A DNA stretch of 64,000 bases, taken from positions 434,001 to 498,000 of the forward strand of contig JARVLF010000020.1 in assembly GCA_030849465.1 (NCBI GenBank). Reading direction: 5' to 3'. Numbering within the stretch: position 1 is the first letter of the stretch; each line of letters begins with the position of its first letter. Shown here piece by piece: positions 1 through 10,902 of this stretch. The position numbers and the translations under genes are program-made. The notes beneath the pieces were generated by a model. The model was given only the letters and a program-made list of their open reading frames with translations, ran no database searches and was not told the DNA's origin. This DNA comes from Moesziomyces globuligerus (lineage: Eukaryota; Basidiomycota; Ustilaginomycetes; Ustilaginales; Ustilaginaceae).

Positions 1-602
1 AACCCTCCCCAGACACCTAACGACCGGCGCCCTTCGTGGGCCCGACCGGACCCCCTCGCCTCCAGTGGCGGCGATCCTTTGCCCCGAACTGATACCGAGG
101 CTTATCCTGAGTGAGGTGAGGAAAGGAAGGAGGGAGGGACGAGGGGCGCGCAGGTATTTATCCTTTCGGCCCAGCGCAGGGTTCCGGATAGGGCTCAGGC
201 GAGCTGCTGTCACGCGCGCATTTGCGCAGCGTAAAAAATATCGAGGTGGGAGATAAAGCGCGCGCTCGCGGCAATTGGAGCTGTGAGGGGCCCTTGCGCT
301 GTGCAGGCGTCGTGAGTGGGCTCAGCCCCCACCCCCAAAATCAAGCACGCTCCTGAGGCGGGCCAGAACAGCTGCTGCCCTTTGTCTGGTTGTGAAGCTT
401 GAGCACTCAGCCCTTGCGCTCATCTGCACGCCATGCGCCAGCGCGTTACGCATCCGCCCTCATTTCGTGCGCACGCAAGCTCGCGCACCGCTTCACGCAA
501 GGAGGCCGGCTGAGCATGGTTAAGATTGCGTACTAGTACAGGTGGGCATCACAAAGGGCACGGCTAAACGGTCTCGTCAAGCTGGGCCAAAAGCGAAGCG
601 TT
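1..602. other. Intergenic sequence downstream of TAF6
   Basis: This stretch lies beyond the stop codon of the minus-strand TAF6 gene and reaches the window edge. The only open frames are short, and the longest begins with GTG. I found no tRNA-like B box, no tandem repeat and no recognisable protein fragment. It may hold the TAF6 3' untranslated region and part of the flank of a gene outside the window. Confidence 0.5.
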
Positions 603-2750
603 TCAGAGCGGTTCCTGCTTCATCTTGGCGGCGTCTTCGCCATGCGTCGTCGCCCTTGCGGCGCTGGCGTTGGTGGTGGAGCGCATGCCGAGTTCGGTCT
701 CGAGCGCCGCTCTCGCGCGCGCATCGACGCGCACCACATGCTGCATCCAGAACTCTCCAAAGGTGGCGGTGAGCGTTTCGTTTCGCTCCTCGGCCGTGCC
801 AGGCAGCTCGGCGTTGGGCGCCACAAAGGGAGGCAGCAATGCATGCAGCGCACCCGTCACCTCGTTGATGAGCGGCCTCATCTGGAGCGCGCGCACCTCG
901 CTCGGCCCGCTGCGCTCGCCAGCATGCAGAGCGCCCGACTGCCACGACTGCATCCACTCGCCCAGCAGGCGCAGCGCGCACGCCGACGTCGTCGCCTCGG
1001 GCTGCTCCGCACCTTCGCTGAGCTTAGCATTGAGCTGCGACGAGCCGGACAGCAGGATGCGGAAGCTCGCCTTGCCCAGTCGACGCAATGCCATGAGCGC
1101 ACCGAGCTTGGTCCCGGGACTTGCACGAGGCTCTCGTCCGGTGGACGCCGACGCGGTCTCTCCGCCGCGGCGTGCCGAGTCCTGGTCGCTGCTACCGGGC
1201 ACAACGCCGGTCATGAGCGCCTTGAGCAGCGTAGCCACCACGCGCGGCTTGAGCGTCGGGTACGAGGCTCCAAAGGTGTCGACGACGTGCGTGAGCAGCG
1301 CCGCCGCATGCGCACGCAGCGAGAACGAAGATGGGCCCGCCGTGACGAGCGGAGTCTGCACATCCGCACCGCGCATCTGCGTCAGCAGCTCCGGCTCGGC
1401 CAGCGACGATGTGAGCAGGATCGAGAGGATCGACGGCATCATCTGGTGCAGATAAGGCTCGATAAAGATGTGCGGATTCACCAGGATGGCGTGGATCGTG
1501 CTGAGCAGCACACCGAGCATGTGGTTGTCCGCGGTGCCGATCTGGCGTGTCTCGCGCATGGCTGCGGGCGCCGAAGCACCATCGGCGTCTTGGCCTCCAA
1601 CGTCAACTTCGTCCGAAGGTGCTCGGAGGATGTCGATGATCTTGCTTCCCACGAACCGGATCAGGTATGGCACCAGCTGGTGCAGACCCGGATCGCCGCG
1701 CAGACTCGCCAGCGCCGCGTCGCGGACGTGGTTGCCGGACCCCTTCTGCGCGAAGGCCTTGAGTGGCTTGGCCAGCGCGACGGTGGGCCGTGGTGGCGTG
1801 ACGATCTGATCCTTGGGTGACTCGGCTGCGTCCATGCGAACGTCCTGATCTTGTGTTGGTTCCTTCGCTGCTGAGCCCGAGGCACTCGTCTGATCCTCGG
1901 CATCGTCTTCGAGATCCTCGTCCGCCTCGGGAGGCGGGCTGACGATCGACTTGGTGAGCCTTTCGTAGTAGAGCTGCAGCTCGCGCGAGAGGATGTGCTT
2001 GACGAGAGGCTTGGCGATCGCCTGACCATCGCCTCCTGCCACGGTGACCGCCTTGGCGGCCGGCACTGCCGCACTCGGCTGGGTCGAAGCTGGACCCATG
2101 AATCCAGACGCGCCCTTGGCCTCTGCGATGGCGATCGGCGACGGGTTCTGCGGCACGGCTGGCTGCACACCCTCGATAGCGAGCCAGTGTGCACCCCACC
2201 CTACACCTCGTCCGATGCCGATCTTCGGGCCCGCCTCGAGGATCTTGTCAAAGTCGATCTCTTCGTCCTCGATGTAGTGCAGGGGCACACCAGACGACGT
2301 CTGGACACGGCGGAAGGTAGGGCCCGCAGTGTATCCGGATGGATTGCCGGCACCCGTCCGCCCCGAGGAGGATGGGAGGAATCCGTAGATGGGCTCGATG
2401 TTGCGCGTACGCAGCGCAGCGTCGATGTCGGTGGTCTTGAGCTGGTCGCGCTTCGAGTGGCGCATGTACTTGGTCGCATCCTGGACGATTTCACGGATGC
2501 GGTACTCGACGTCGGCGGCGAGCGCAGCAGCCACGCTCTCCTTCATGCCGTTGATCCCCAACGACTCGGCCACGTCACGGATCGTGTCTGTCGGATAGAC
2601 CGAAGCCGGAGCCCCTGCCAGCGAGCCGAGTCCAATACCGACACCAGGTACGCCAGATGAGGAGGATGAGAGTCCGATGCCGATCGAGGCTGCATTGTTG
2701 GACGCCGAGCTGCCGCCAGCGTTGGAGGCACCCTTGGCGGATGGCGCCAT
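603..2750 (-). CDS. TAF6: Transcription initiation factor TFIID/SAGA subunit TAF6
   Basis: Single-exon gene for 715 residues, starting at an ATG (complement of 2748-2750). Residues about 51-124 form the TAF6 histone fold (starts VYPTDTIRDVAESLGI, ends NIEPIYGF), which in this family pairs with TAF9 inside TFIID and SAGA in the nucleus. After a linker, the segment from about residue 250 (HILSRELQLYYERL) matches the C-terminal HEAT-repeat domain of TAF6, interrupted by an acidic, Ser-rich insert. The first 50 residues are low-complexity Ser/Gly/Ala, and the C-terminal tail is also low complexity. The length is somewhat above the usual 450-650 because of these inserts. Upstream on the same strand is gamma-tubulin, separated by about 520 bp. 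Identification rests on the histone fold plus the HEAT domain and is secure. Confidence 0.93.
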   Translation of the reverse strand: MAPSAKGASNAGGSSASNNAASIGIGLSSSSSGVPGVGIGLGSLAGAPASVYPTDTIRDVAESLGINGMKESVAAALAADVEYRIREIVQDATKYMRHSKRDQLKTTDIDAALRTRNIEPIYGFLPSSSGRTGAGNPSGYTAGPTFRRVQTSSGVPLHYIEDEEIDFDKILEAGPKIGIGRGVGWGAHWLAIEGVQPAVPQNPSPIAIAEAKGASGFMGPASTQPSAAVPAAKAVTVAGGDGQAIAKPLVKHILSRELQLYYERLTKSIVSPPPEADEDLEDDAEDQTSASGSAAKEPTQDQDVRMDAAESPKDQIVTPPRPTVALAKPLKAFAQKGSGNHVRDAALASLRGDPGLHQLVPYLIRFVGSKIIDILRAPSDEVDVGGQDADGASAPAAMRETRQIGTADNHMLGVLLSTIHAILVNPHIFIEPYLHQMMPSILSILLTSSLAEPELLTQMRGADVQTPLVTAGPSSFSLRAHAAALLTHVVDTFGASYPTLKPRVVATLLKALMTGVVPGSSDQDSARRGGETASASTGREPRASPGTKLGALMALRRLGKASFRILLSGSSQLNAKLSEGAEQPEATTSACALRLLGEWMQSWQSGALHAGERSGPSEVRALQMRPLINEVTGALHALLPPFVAPNAELPGTAEERNETLTATFGEFWMQHVVRVDARARAALETELGMRSTTNASAARATTHGEDAAKMKQEPL

Positions 2751-3270
2751 GGTGTCGAGCTGACTAGGATGATCGTCGAGACGTGATGCCTAGCGCAGAG
2801 AAAGGCAAGGGGACAAGGGTGAGAGTGTAGCCTTACCGCTAGCTATGAGTGCAGCGATTCGATGCGGCGTTGTGGTCGTTTGTGGAGAAAGGTCGCGGAT
2901 GAACGGTCGCGTTCGGATGTCGGCGATCCAGAAGAAAGCATCCGCTCTGCATTCACAGTGTGATTTTGGGCGCGTTGCTGCCAGTCGCGTGCGCGCTCTC
3001 ACACTCCTTCTCCCGCCCGAATTCTGAAGAGCTCGGACTGTGGTCACAACATGCTCCTGCTTTGCCAAACACCAGAGCTCAGTGAGCCGTCTATGCAGGC
3101 AACGATGATCAGAGACGCAGAGGTGAAGGACCGTTTCAGCTTAATCAAACAGGTACAATTACAGCGAGAAAGGCGACGGAGCGGCCAGCAAGGACACCCA
3201 GCGCGAGTGTGTAGCTGGACTCGCGGATCTTGCGGGCACGTCGGCGGGTATTTCGGGTGGGGAGTTCCTA
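2751..3270. other. Intergenic region between TAF6 and gamma-tubulin
   Basis: Both flanking genes are on the minus strand, so this holds the TAF6 promoter and 5' leader plus the gamma-tubulin 3' untranslated region. I see no coding frame with an ATG that resembles a protein, no tRNA and no repeat. Confidence 0.5.
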
Positions 3271-4943
3271 TCAGAGATCGTCTGGCTGGCCAGTGATGTA
3301 GTCCGGGCTCTCTGCCGCCTTGTACTCGGCCATGAGCTCGGCCACGGTCTCCCTCGCCTCGTCGAACTCGGAGAGGTCGTTGGCGAACATGGGTTCGCGC
3401 TTGTACATCTCGAGGAAGGCGCTCCTCTTGCGCAGGCGGTCGTACTGGTCCACCATGCGGCGGAACAAGCTGGCGATGCCCGTGTGGTTGGCGAGCATGA
3501 GACCGCTGACGCGATGCGAGCTCGGTACGTAGGGGCTTCGCTTGGAGAGTGCGACCTGGATCGAGGCGGGGCCCCAGGGGATGAAGCTGGCCAGATGGCG
3601 CTCGCGGATCCTGAGCAGCGACTTGTGCACGTCGCGCGGGTCGACTTCGCCCTGGATAATGTTGAGGATGGAGACGTAGCAGCTGGACTTGGAGGCGCCG
3701 AGCGTGCTGACCATGCGGTTCTTGGGCTGCAGCAGACGACGCATCACATCGAGCACTGTGGTCTTCATCGTCGCCTTGCCCCGCTCCACGTTGTCCGAGG
3801 TGAAGGGCGTGTAGGAGGTCATGAGGAAATGCGCCCTCGGTGTCGGGATCAACGAGGCGATCATGCCAACGAGATCGTTGTTCATGTAGCCCGGGAAGCG
3901 CAGCGTTGTCGTTGATGCACCCATGACGGTTGCTACGAGTTGGTTGGTCTGGCTGTAGCTGGGATTCTGCAGATGGAGGCGATCGGCGGCGATCCTGCTG
4001 AGCGCTGCATTGTCGAGCACGATGACGCTGTCTGCGTTGTTGGTGAGCCGCTTCATCGAAAGCAGCGAGTTGTACGGCTGCACAACGACGTCCGACGTCT
4101 CTTCCGAGTTGGGGAACACACTGTAGGTCTGGATGAGCTTCTTGGGGTAGGCATCGTTGAGCCTTTCGAGGAGGAAGGAGCCCAGACCCGAGCCTGTACC
4201 ACCGGCGATGGAGTGCATCAACATGAAGCCCTGCGAAGAGAGAGAGAACGCACAAGGTGAGGATCCTGGTCAGCGACTTTCTTCTACGCAAACGCCGCTT
4301 GCTGTGCCTCGCAAACGTGTCGGACAACTTACCTCGAGGCTGTCACTACCGTCCGCCTCGCGGTCGACCATCTCGATGAGTTCGTCGGCGATCTTCTCTC
4401 CTGCCGCGTAGCCCTGCGCCCAGTTGTTGCCCGCACCGCCTCCTGTCTTGCTGCTGTAGATGTTTTCGGGGTTGTATAGATTCTTGTAGGGACCGGACAA
4501 GATATTGTTGATGACCTGTATCGCGCAAGAGAACGTCAAGGGGATGGTAAGCACGGATACGGGCCAAGCACCTTTGAGCGGCGGCAATTGGCCGGGATGC
4601 ATGTCAGACGGCATCACTTACTCTTGGCTCCAGATCTACGAGAATAGCGCGTGGGATGTAGTGCTCGTCATCCGCCTGATAGAAGAAGACATCCTTGCGG
4701 TCTCCACCCTGTTCCTCGGCGGCATACTCTTCCAGAGTACCGTCTTTGGCGATGCCATGCTCGCGACAGAGATGCTCCCAGAAATGCGAGCCGATTTGGT
4801 TGCTGAAGAACATCGGATCATACACGCACAAGCGGGTATAAGGTCAGCTCAGCGATCGTTGCGGCGCAAATTCGGCTGCGTGCCTTGCGCTTTGGTACTC
4901 ACCCGCACTGGCCGGCCTGTAGTGTGATGAGTTCCCTAGGCAT
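3271..4943 (-). CDS. TUB4: Gamma-tubulin (4 exons)
   Basis: Reading on the minus strand the exons are 4943-4903, 4802-4622, 4515-4333 and 4230-3271, giving 454 residues. All three introns (100, 106 and 102 nt) have GTGAGT or GTAAGT donors and AG acceptors, and the joins keep frame. The protein starts [14 protein letters not shown] and has the tubulin nucleotide loop AGGTGSG at residues 144-150. Gamma-specific stretches such as [19 protein letters not shown] and NIIQGEVDP separate it from alpha- and beta-tubulin. Gamma-tubulin nucleates microtubules in ring complexes at spindle pole bodies and other organising centres. The very short first exon (41 nt) would be missed by single-frame gene calling. 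Family length (about 450) matches. Confidence 0.96.
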
Positions 4944-5923
4944 GGCGATATAGGACGACTACTGGTCTTGTGTGTGTTCTTGGAAGGCAGGTTTGGCAGT
5001 GGGGAGCGGATCCGGATGCCGATTGAGGAGGGCCAGAAGCTCTCGAATCCTGGGAAAGCTGCAGTTGTTCCACCGCGAGCTTCTCGCTACGCGCCGACGA
5101 TCGGATTGCCGGAGTCTTGCACGGCTGTGGATGCGGATGCGGTTGGAAGGAGCAGCCCAGATGTGCGAGTATCTGAAAGGCCGAGGATGCGGTATGGCGA
5201 GCAGTCGAGGATGGTGGTGATGAGCGCGCAGAGAGGATGTGCGAGGACGTGTTGGTTGGCGCTACCACCACTTTTTGGTTTGGCGCCTCTGGCCGCTCAG
5301 CCTCGGGCGCCTCTCTCAGAGTGTTACTCGCACACACAGACACACTTCACGCGTCGCGCGGCGCAGCCCCTCTGGAGCCGAGCTGACCGTTCAGCCCGTT
5401 CTTCATCGCCGATCAATTCTACTGAAATGCGCCCGATGGCGATGACGGATCCGAATTTAGGGTGAGCTGCCTCTGCCTCGTGATCGTGGCAGCAGACCGC
5501 AGAGTGGGCTCGGCTCAGCTCTTGGCCGCGCCAGCTACCGCCAGACGCACGAGAAAAGAAACTTGAAAATCTCAGAATTTTTTTCTGCCCGTTTTGAACT
5601 GCGTTTGGCACAAGAGGGGCCCGGCCAGTCTCGACGGCCGCCTCGCCAGAACCAAGCCTTGGATGCAAGACGGCGCAAAAAAAAAAAGTTGAGCAGCGAA
5701 CGAAGAACAGCGCTGCTGCGAAACGAGAATTTTGGCGCTCGGATGGATGGTCGAAGCGGAGGGTGGAAGGGTGGAAGTGCAAAGCTCATCGGCGCAGCTG
5801 TGCAGCTGCAACCCTGCTCTCTTCCACATCTCGTTCTTCGTCTTCTCGATATCCTCACTGCCATACGCTCGTCCAGCTCATCCAAGCACGACGACTTTGC
5901 AGCTTTCGAGGAAGTACGACTCA

Positions 5924-5962
<39 letters not shown>

Positions 5963-6019
5963 TAGCATTTCTTACAGACTCCCTGCAGCACATCTTCTCA
6001 GCAGCTAGCATCTCACAAC
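4944..6019. promoter_or_regulatory. Divergent promoter region, gamma-tubulin / fibrillarin
   Basis: These 1.08 kb separate the start codons of gamma-tubulin (minus) and fibrillarin (plus) and must contain both promoters and leaders. It includes a short poly-A run near 5680 and a (CAG)12 tract just before the fibrillarin start. No supported coding frame or RNA gene lies here. Open frames across the CAG tract translate to poly-Gln or poly-Ser and look like repeat artefacts. Confidence 0.55.
5926..5961 (+). repeat. (CAG)12 trinucleotide microsatellite
   Basis: Twelve uninterrupted CAG copies end 58 bp before the fibrillarin ATG, so they probably fall in its 5' untranslated leader or core promoter. 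A perfect tract of this length is likely to vary in copy number between strains. Confidence 0.9.
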
Positions 6020-7178
6020 ATGGCTTTCGGTAAGTGTCGATGCACACCTAGTCGTCTCAGCCATGGCGAGGCAGACACTCTTGCAACCCTCAACAGCATG
6101 CTGACCTCTCCCTCTCATCCCTCGCCTATGCTGGCTCCATCTGCATTTCACAGGTGATCGCGGAGGTCGTGGCGGCGGTGCCCGTGGTGGTGGACGTGGC
6201 GGTTTCGGTGGCGGACGTGGCGGTGCCGGTGGTGGACGCGGTGGCTTCGGTGGCGGCCGCGGTGGTGCTGCCGGTGGTGGCCGTGGTGGCTTCGGTGGCG
6301 GCCGTGGTGCGCCTGGCGGTCGTGGAGGTGGCTTCGGTGGCGGACGCGGCGGTGGACGCGGCGCCCCCGGCGGCCGTGGCCGTGGTGCTCCTCGCGGCGG
6401 TGCTCGCGGTGGCGGACGTGGCGGCGCTAAGGGCGGTGCTCGTGGCGGTTCCAACGTCGTTGTCAAGCCCCACCGACACGCTGGTATCTTCGTCGCCGAG
6501 GGCAAGGAGATGCTCCTCGTCACCAAGAACATCGCTCCCGGCGAGTCGGTCTACGGCGAGAAGCGCATCTCGGTCGAGACGCCCGGCGCCGGCGCTGACG
6601 GCACCACTGCCAAGACCGAGTACCGTGTCTGGAACCCCTTCCGATCCAAGCTTGCCGCCGGTGTGCTCGGTGGTCTCGACAACATCCACATTGCGCCAGG
6701 CAAGAAGGTCCTCTACCTTGGTGCTGCCAGCGGTACCTCGGTCTCGCACGTTGCCGACCTCGTCGGTCCCGAGGGCATCGTCTACGCCGTCGAGTTCTCG
6801 CACCGATCGGGCCGTGATCTGATCAACATGGCCAAGAAGCGCACCAACGTCATCCCCATCGTCGAGGACGCTCGTCACCCGCACAAGTACCGCATGCTCG
6901 TCGGCACCGTCGACGTCATCTTTGCCGACGTTGCCCAGCCAGACCAGGCCCGTATCGTGGCGCACAACGCCGAGTCCTTCCTCAAGAACGAGGGCCACGC
7001 ACTCATCTCCATCAAGGCCAGCTGTATCGACTCGACAGCACCTGCCGAGGCCGTCTTCGCCGCCGAGGTCAACAAGTTGAAAGGCATGAAGTTTAAGCCC
7101 AGGGAGCAGCTTACGCTCGAGCCGTACGAGCGTGACCACGCCATGCTCGTCGCCCAGTACCAGCGCCACAAGGCATAG
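6020..7178 (+). CDS. NOP1: Fibrillarin, box C/D snoRNP 2'-O-methyltransferase (2 exons)
   Basis: Exon 1 is only 10 nt (6020-6029, Met-Ala-Phe plus one base). A 124-nt intron with GTAAGT donor and CAG acceptor leads to exon 2 at 6154-7178. The product is 344 residues. Residues about 5-90 are a glycine/arginine-rich domain of RGG and FGGGRGG units, the nucleolar RNA-binding tail of fibrillarins. The rest is the methyltransferase domain, with SAM-binding motif [16 protein letters not shown] near residue 190 and the catalytic-region segments [11 protein letters not shown] and ISIKASCID. It methylates rRNA ribose 2'-OH guided by box C/D snoRNAs in the nucleolus. The gene converges with AVL9, leaving 258 bp between stop codons. 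Confidence 0.97.
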
Positions 7179-7436
7179 ACGCAAGCGCCGACCCTCATCG
7201 GCTCGCCGTCTTGATCCTTGCTCCCCCGTCTTCTTTTTTTCCACTTCCACTTCCTCGGTTCTGGTTCTGTAGTTATATCTGGCCTCGCTTTTTTCCCAAC
7301 GTGTTCTGCATATCTCATCCGCTTTCCGCGTGGTCCGAAACGTCTGCCGAGTAGACTCCATCTGGCTGTATTGGCATCTAGTCCGTTGCGGTAGTGGATC
7401 GGAAGTGGTTTTGACCGTCTGATCAGGTCTACAAGG

Positions 7437-9809
7437 CTAAGATTGGCGATTCGGGTTGGCGTTGGAAGCATCTGTGCTGTTGTTGGTGCGACTGGCGGCC
7501 CATGACTTTTGGCGCGCAGAGAGGAACGAGCCAAAGTTGCCCAATGCAGCACGCACCTGGGTGCCAGCCTGAGCCGCTGCCTGACCTGCGGCATTGAGAG
7601 CCTCGTTGGCGTTGAATCCAGCACCGGCCTGAGCCTCAGCTGATGCAGTCCTACCAGACCGAGAGGTGTGTTGGCCATCTGCATCGATGGCTTCGCCCGT
7701 GATCGACCCCGACGCTCTCTCGGTTCGCGTGCCAATCGGTGCGGCCTGGCTAGCCGGTGCAGATGCGGCGCCAGAGCCAAACAGCCCGAAGCCGGACGTG
7801 ATCGCACCAAGCCCTCCTGGACCGGGGCCTGCCGCTTCGCCGTAGTTCTGGCTGGCAGCGGCGTGATTCGCCCGGAACTTGGCGATGTCTTGACGGAAGT
7901 TGGTCGCCAGACGGTAGATGTTGGCACTCCCTGCTTGCAGTGCACTCCCGATCGCTTCTCTTGTGGGCGCCAGATTCTCCTCCAGGCGCAGGTCGTGGAG
8001 ACCTGCCGAGAGTCGCAACCCGACATCCTCGATCGCCGACGTCTTGCCCTCGCAGGGATGCTTGTGGTCGACAATGTCGAAGAGCATCGGATCGGTCGTC
8101 GAGTTCCAGAGCGCAAATGCCTCGGTGCCTCTCAGAGCGGTGAGGAACTCGGCACCGAAGCTGCTGGTCGTCGAAGCGTCCGGTGCCTGGATCGCAACCT
8201 GCTCCGCGTCGCTCTTGGCGAGGAAGTCGGCGTACTTTGTGGAAGACAGCATCGCACAGATGTAGTCCTCGAAGCGGATGCGCAGATAGTCGTCACTGCC
8301 GTGGAAGCCCATCGACGTAGGTCGGGTTGGGTCCGCAGGGTTCCAAGTGTCGACGACCGAGGAGATGACCTCGTCCATCCACTTGCGATCCTCCGGAGTG
8401 AGGTTGATGGCCTGGTGCAGCTTTGGATCCTGGAACTCGAGATGCGCGTTCTCGAGGTCGACGATGACGTCGATCTTGCAGTCGCGCTGCTGCTTGAAGA
8501 TGCTGTTGCTGGTGCCGACGAGCCAGGTGCGCGACTTGAGCAGGTCGATCTGCTGCAGCGGGCAGTACGGCTGGAAGAAGGCATCCTGTCCGAAAATATC
8601 GAGCGGCATGCCGAGGAACTTGAGCAAGCTCTTGCGGTCGGAAGAGCGCAGGCTATCCGCAACCTCTACGCTGCTCGAGCGCGTATGCAATTTGGGATCA
8701 CCTGCGTCCTGCAGACTGAGTAGCAGACCCGGTAGGAGCGATACGAGCGAGTACTGGTAGTTGCACAGCTGCTCGACCGGATAGCCAAAGAACATGACGC
8801 GCCGCTGGAGCAGAAGCAGCTTGACGAGCATGAGCGTCTTGAAGCGCCACTTGTGCACGAGTTCGCGGAGCGACGTGCCCATGTACATGACCGCCTCACG
8901 GTCGTTGGCCATTCCACCGCTCTGCAGCCCGATCTCGAGCGTGGAATGGAAGTCGACCAGGATATCGACGTCGGCCAAGTCGCCTTGGGCGAAGAAAGCG
9001 CGCGTGACGATGCCGAGCTTCTCGCGGATGGGTCCGAAGACGGGTTCCCTGGCCAGCACAACGATGGCTTTCTGAACTGTGCTTCGCGTCACCTCGGCTC
9101 CCTTGCGCAGCAGCGCATCCGCGGCGATCTGGCGATTGCACGAGATGCCAAAGATGGTCGATTTCGAGAGCTTGGGACAGTGCAGGTGGAAGTAGCAGAA
9201 GTCTTCGTCCGAAAGATGGCTGCCGTCCGGAAGCGCCAAGAAGGGCAGCGACCGAACGAGATCCTCGTCCTGTTGTAGCTCCTTTGGATATGTGTACTCG
9301 ACTTGCGGTCCGACGAGGTGGTTGAAGTCGACCACGGCGATGCCGAGGATGACATTGTCGCCCGAGACAGCTTGAGCACCGCGAGCGGGCGATGCTGCAT
9401 CTGAGGCCGCGGCAGCGGCCTTGGCTTGTTCACGCTCTGAGGCGAGCGCAGCCTTGATCTCGGGGATCGACATGGACGGAGGCATGCGCGACGGCGAGGC
9501 AGGACTCGGTGGCACTTCGTCGGTCGTTTCGGCCTGCTCCGGAACCCTGAGCACGATCGGAGCAACATCCGCTGAAACCTCAGCTTTCGCCGACTCGGTG
9601 TTCTCTGCAGGATGTGTTGAGTCGAGCGCTTCGAGCCGTTGTGGAGACTGCGAGTCTTTGGTGTCGTTGGCATCTGATGCATGTTGGGCAAATGGCTCTG
9701 CTTTTCTCGTCTCATCCTGAGCGGATGGAGCGCTGGGGATGGTTTCTGCTGGTGATGCTGATGCGGAATGCCCGGCTTCCACCGCGGACACTCCTTTTGC
9801 CGAGTCCAT
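7437..9809 (-). CDS. AVL9: AVL9-family DENN-related protein of late secretory transport
   Basis: Single exon, 790 residues, ATG at the complement of 9807-9809. Residues 1-150 are a disordered Ser/Ala/Pro/Glu-rich extension. From about residue 153 the Avl9 N-terminal signature starts (VILGIAVVDFNHLVGPQVEY, then LPFLALPDGSH) and runs into the DENN-like core: KAIVVLAREPVFGPIREKLG, LMLVKLLLLQRRVMFFGYPV and a segment ending near residue 545. The last 250 residues are low complexity with a helical Ala-rich end. In yeast, Avl9 acts in exit of secretory vesicles from the Golgi; DENN-type folds commonly act on Rab GTPases. The family assignment is firm, but the biochemical role is only inferred from yeast. 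Confidence 0.88.
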   Translation of the reverse strand: MDSAKGVSAVEAGHSASASPAETIPSAPSAQDETRKAEPFAQHASDANDTKDSQSPQRLEALDSTHPAENTESAKAEVSADVAPIVLRVPEQAETTDEVPPSPASPSRMPPSMSIPEIKAALASEREQAKAAAAASDAASPARGAQAVSGDNVILGIAVVDFNHLVGPQVEYTYPKELQQDEDLVRSLPFLALPDGSHLSDEDFCYFHLHCPKLSKSTIFGISCNRQIAADALLRKGAEVTRSTVQKAIVVLAREPVFGPIREKLGIVTRAFFAQGDLADVDILVDFHSTLEIGLQSGGMANDREAVMYMGTSLRELVHKWRFKTLMLVKLLLLQRRVMFFGYPVEQLCNYQYSLVSLLPGLLLSLQDAGDPKLHTRSSSVEVADSLRSSDRKSLLKFLGMPLDIFGQDAFFQPYCPLQQIDLLKSRTWLVGTSNSIFKQQRDCKIDVIVDLENAHLEFQDPKLHQAINLTPEDRKWMDEVISSVVDTWNPADPTRPTSMGFHGSDDYLRIRFEDYICAMLSSTKYADFLAKSDAEQVAIQAPDASTTSSFGAEFLTALRGTEAFALWNSTTDPMLFDIVDHKHPCEGKTSAIEDVGLRLSAGLHDLRLEENLAPTREAIGSALQAGSANIYRLATNFRQDIAKFRANHAAASQNYGEAAGPGPGGLGAITSGFGLFGSGAASAPASQAAPIGTRTERASGSITGEAIDADGQHTSRSGRTASAEAQAGAGFNANEALNAAGQAAAQAGTQVRAALGNFGSFLSARQKSWAASRTNNSTDASNANPNRQS

Positions 9810-10902
9810 CTCGACGCGTGTGAGAGGCGACCGAGGATGCGCTGATGTGAATCAGAACGAACGGACGATGCGGCCTGTCGAAGGAGGAAGTGGTCCAAGT
9901 GCTGGATGATGACCGCTGGCAAGCGGGAAGACGCGGGTGGCTGGTGCCCTTGATTGCATGCAGGGGCTTCGAGGCGTGCGTGTGTATGCCGAAGCGATCC
10001 GCGTCGAGCTAATTCAGAGGATCAGGTGGTGTGTGTGTGTGAGTGCGGTCGATGCGTAGGTGGTGTTGGTTAGCGGTCCGCATTTGCATGGAGCAGCGGC
10101 CGGACCAAGCACGGCGCATCTGCGTGGCAGGCGCAAGTGGACCGCCACTGCATTCACATTCGCGCTCCGCACCGGGTTGGGATCGTCTGCTCGAGCGGCG
10201 CGAAATCCGGCCAGGAAGGATCTGCAGCGCAGTCACAGTTGCTCTCTCTGACTGGGCAGCTCGCGCTGGAAAACCCTGGCAACCTCCACTTGACCAAAGC
10301 GCAAGGTTCTCTCTCACGCTGAACGTTGAGGCTTCAAAAAAGAAACCCTGCTTCTTGCTAGCAGCACCGACCATCGCTAGGCAGCCAGGTTCCGACGCTT
10401 CCGATTCCGCCAAAGGGTGCAAGCAACGCGACTCGTCTCGGGACAAGGTGCCCGCACGGCGAGCCTCCAAGGGGCTCAGCAGGCGACCGGCTCTTCCGAC
10501 GAGCGAAGAGCGGAGAGCAAGGTCGACTGTGACTGTGGCTTGCTCGTCTGTCAGCGACCGAGCCTGGAGCACTCTGGCTCGAGCCTGTTCCAAGCTTCGC
10601 TCAGCATCGTCTCTGTCTGGCCGAGCGACCGGCGGAGCCTGCCGATGGAGCAGCAGACCAAGTCAAAAGAGCAGAGATGAGCACACGGAATCCCCGGCGC
10701 TGGAAATTGGTTAACATCGACGAGATGAGGCGAGAGTAGGCTTGCTCTGTACCATTCGCTGCAGTCAGCTCTCCCCCTCTCCGCCGCCGCCGTGCTGCCT
10801 CGCAGCAACGCCTCTGCTGTCGTCGATCCGCAGCTTGCCGCCAAAACTCAAAACTCGCTAGCTGGTCACTCGGAGCAGACAGGCAGGAGCTGGCCTGCAG
10901 CT
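9810..10902. promoter_or_regulatory. Divergent promoter region, AVL9 / Sfr1-like gene
   Basis: About 1.1 kb separates the two divergent start codons. It contains a short GT-rich run near 10025-10042 and otherwise unremarkable sequence. An open frame joined to the plus-strand gene begins at 10792 with GTG, not ATG, so I treat that part as leader. Confidence 0.5.

Noticed and set aside
1..10. AACCCT at the window start as telomere
   Set aside because: A single unit that does not continue; the window is internal.
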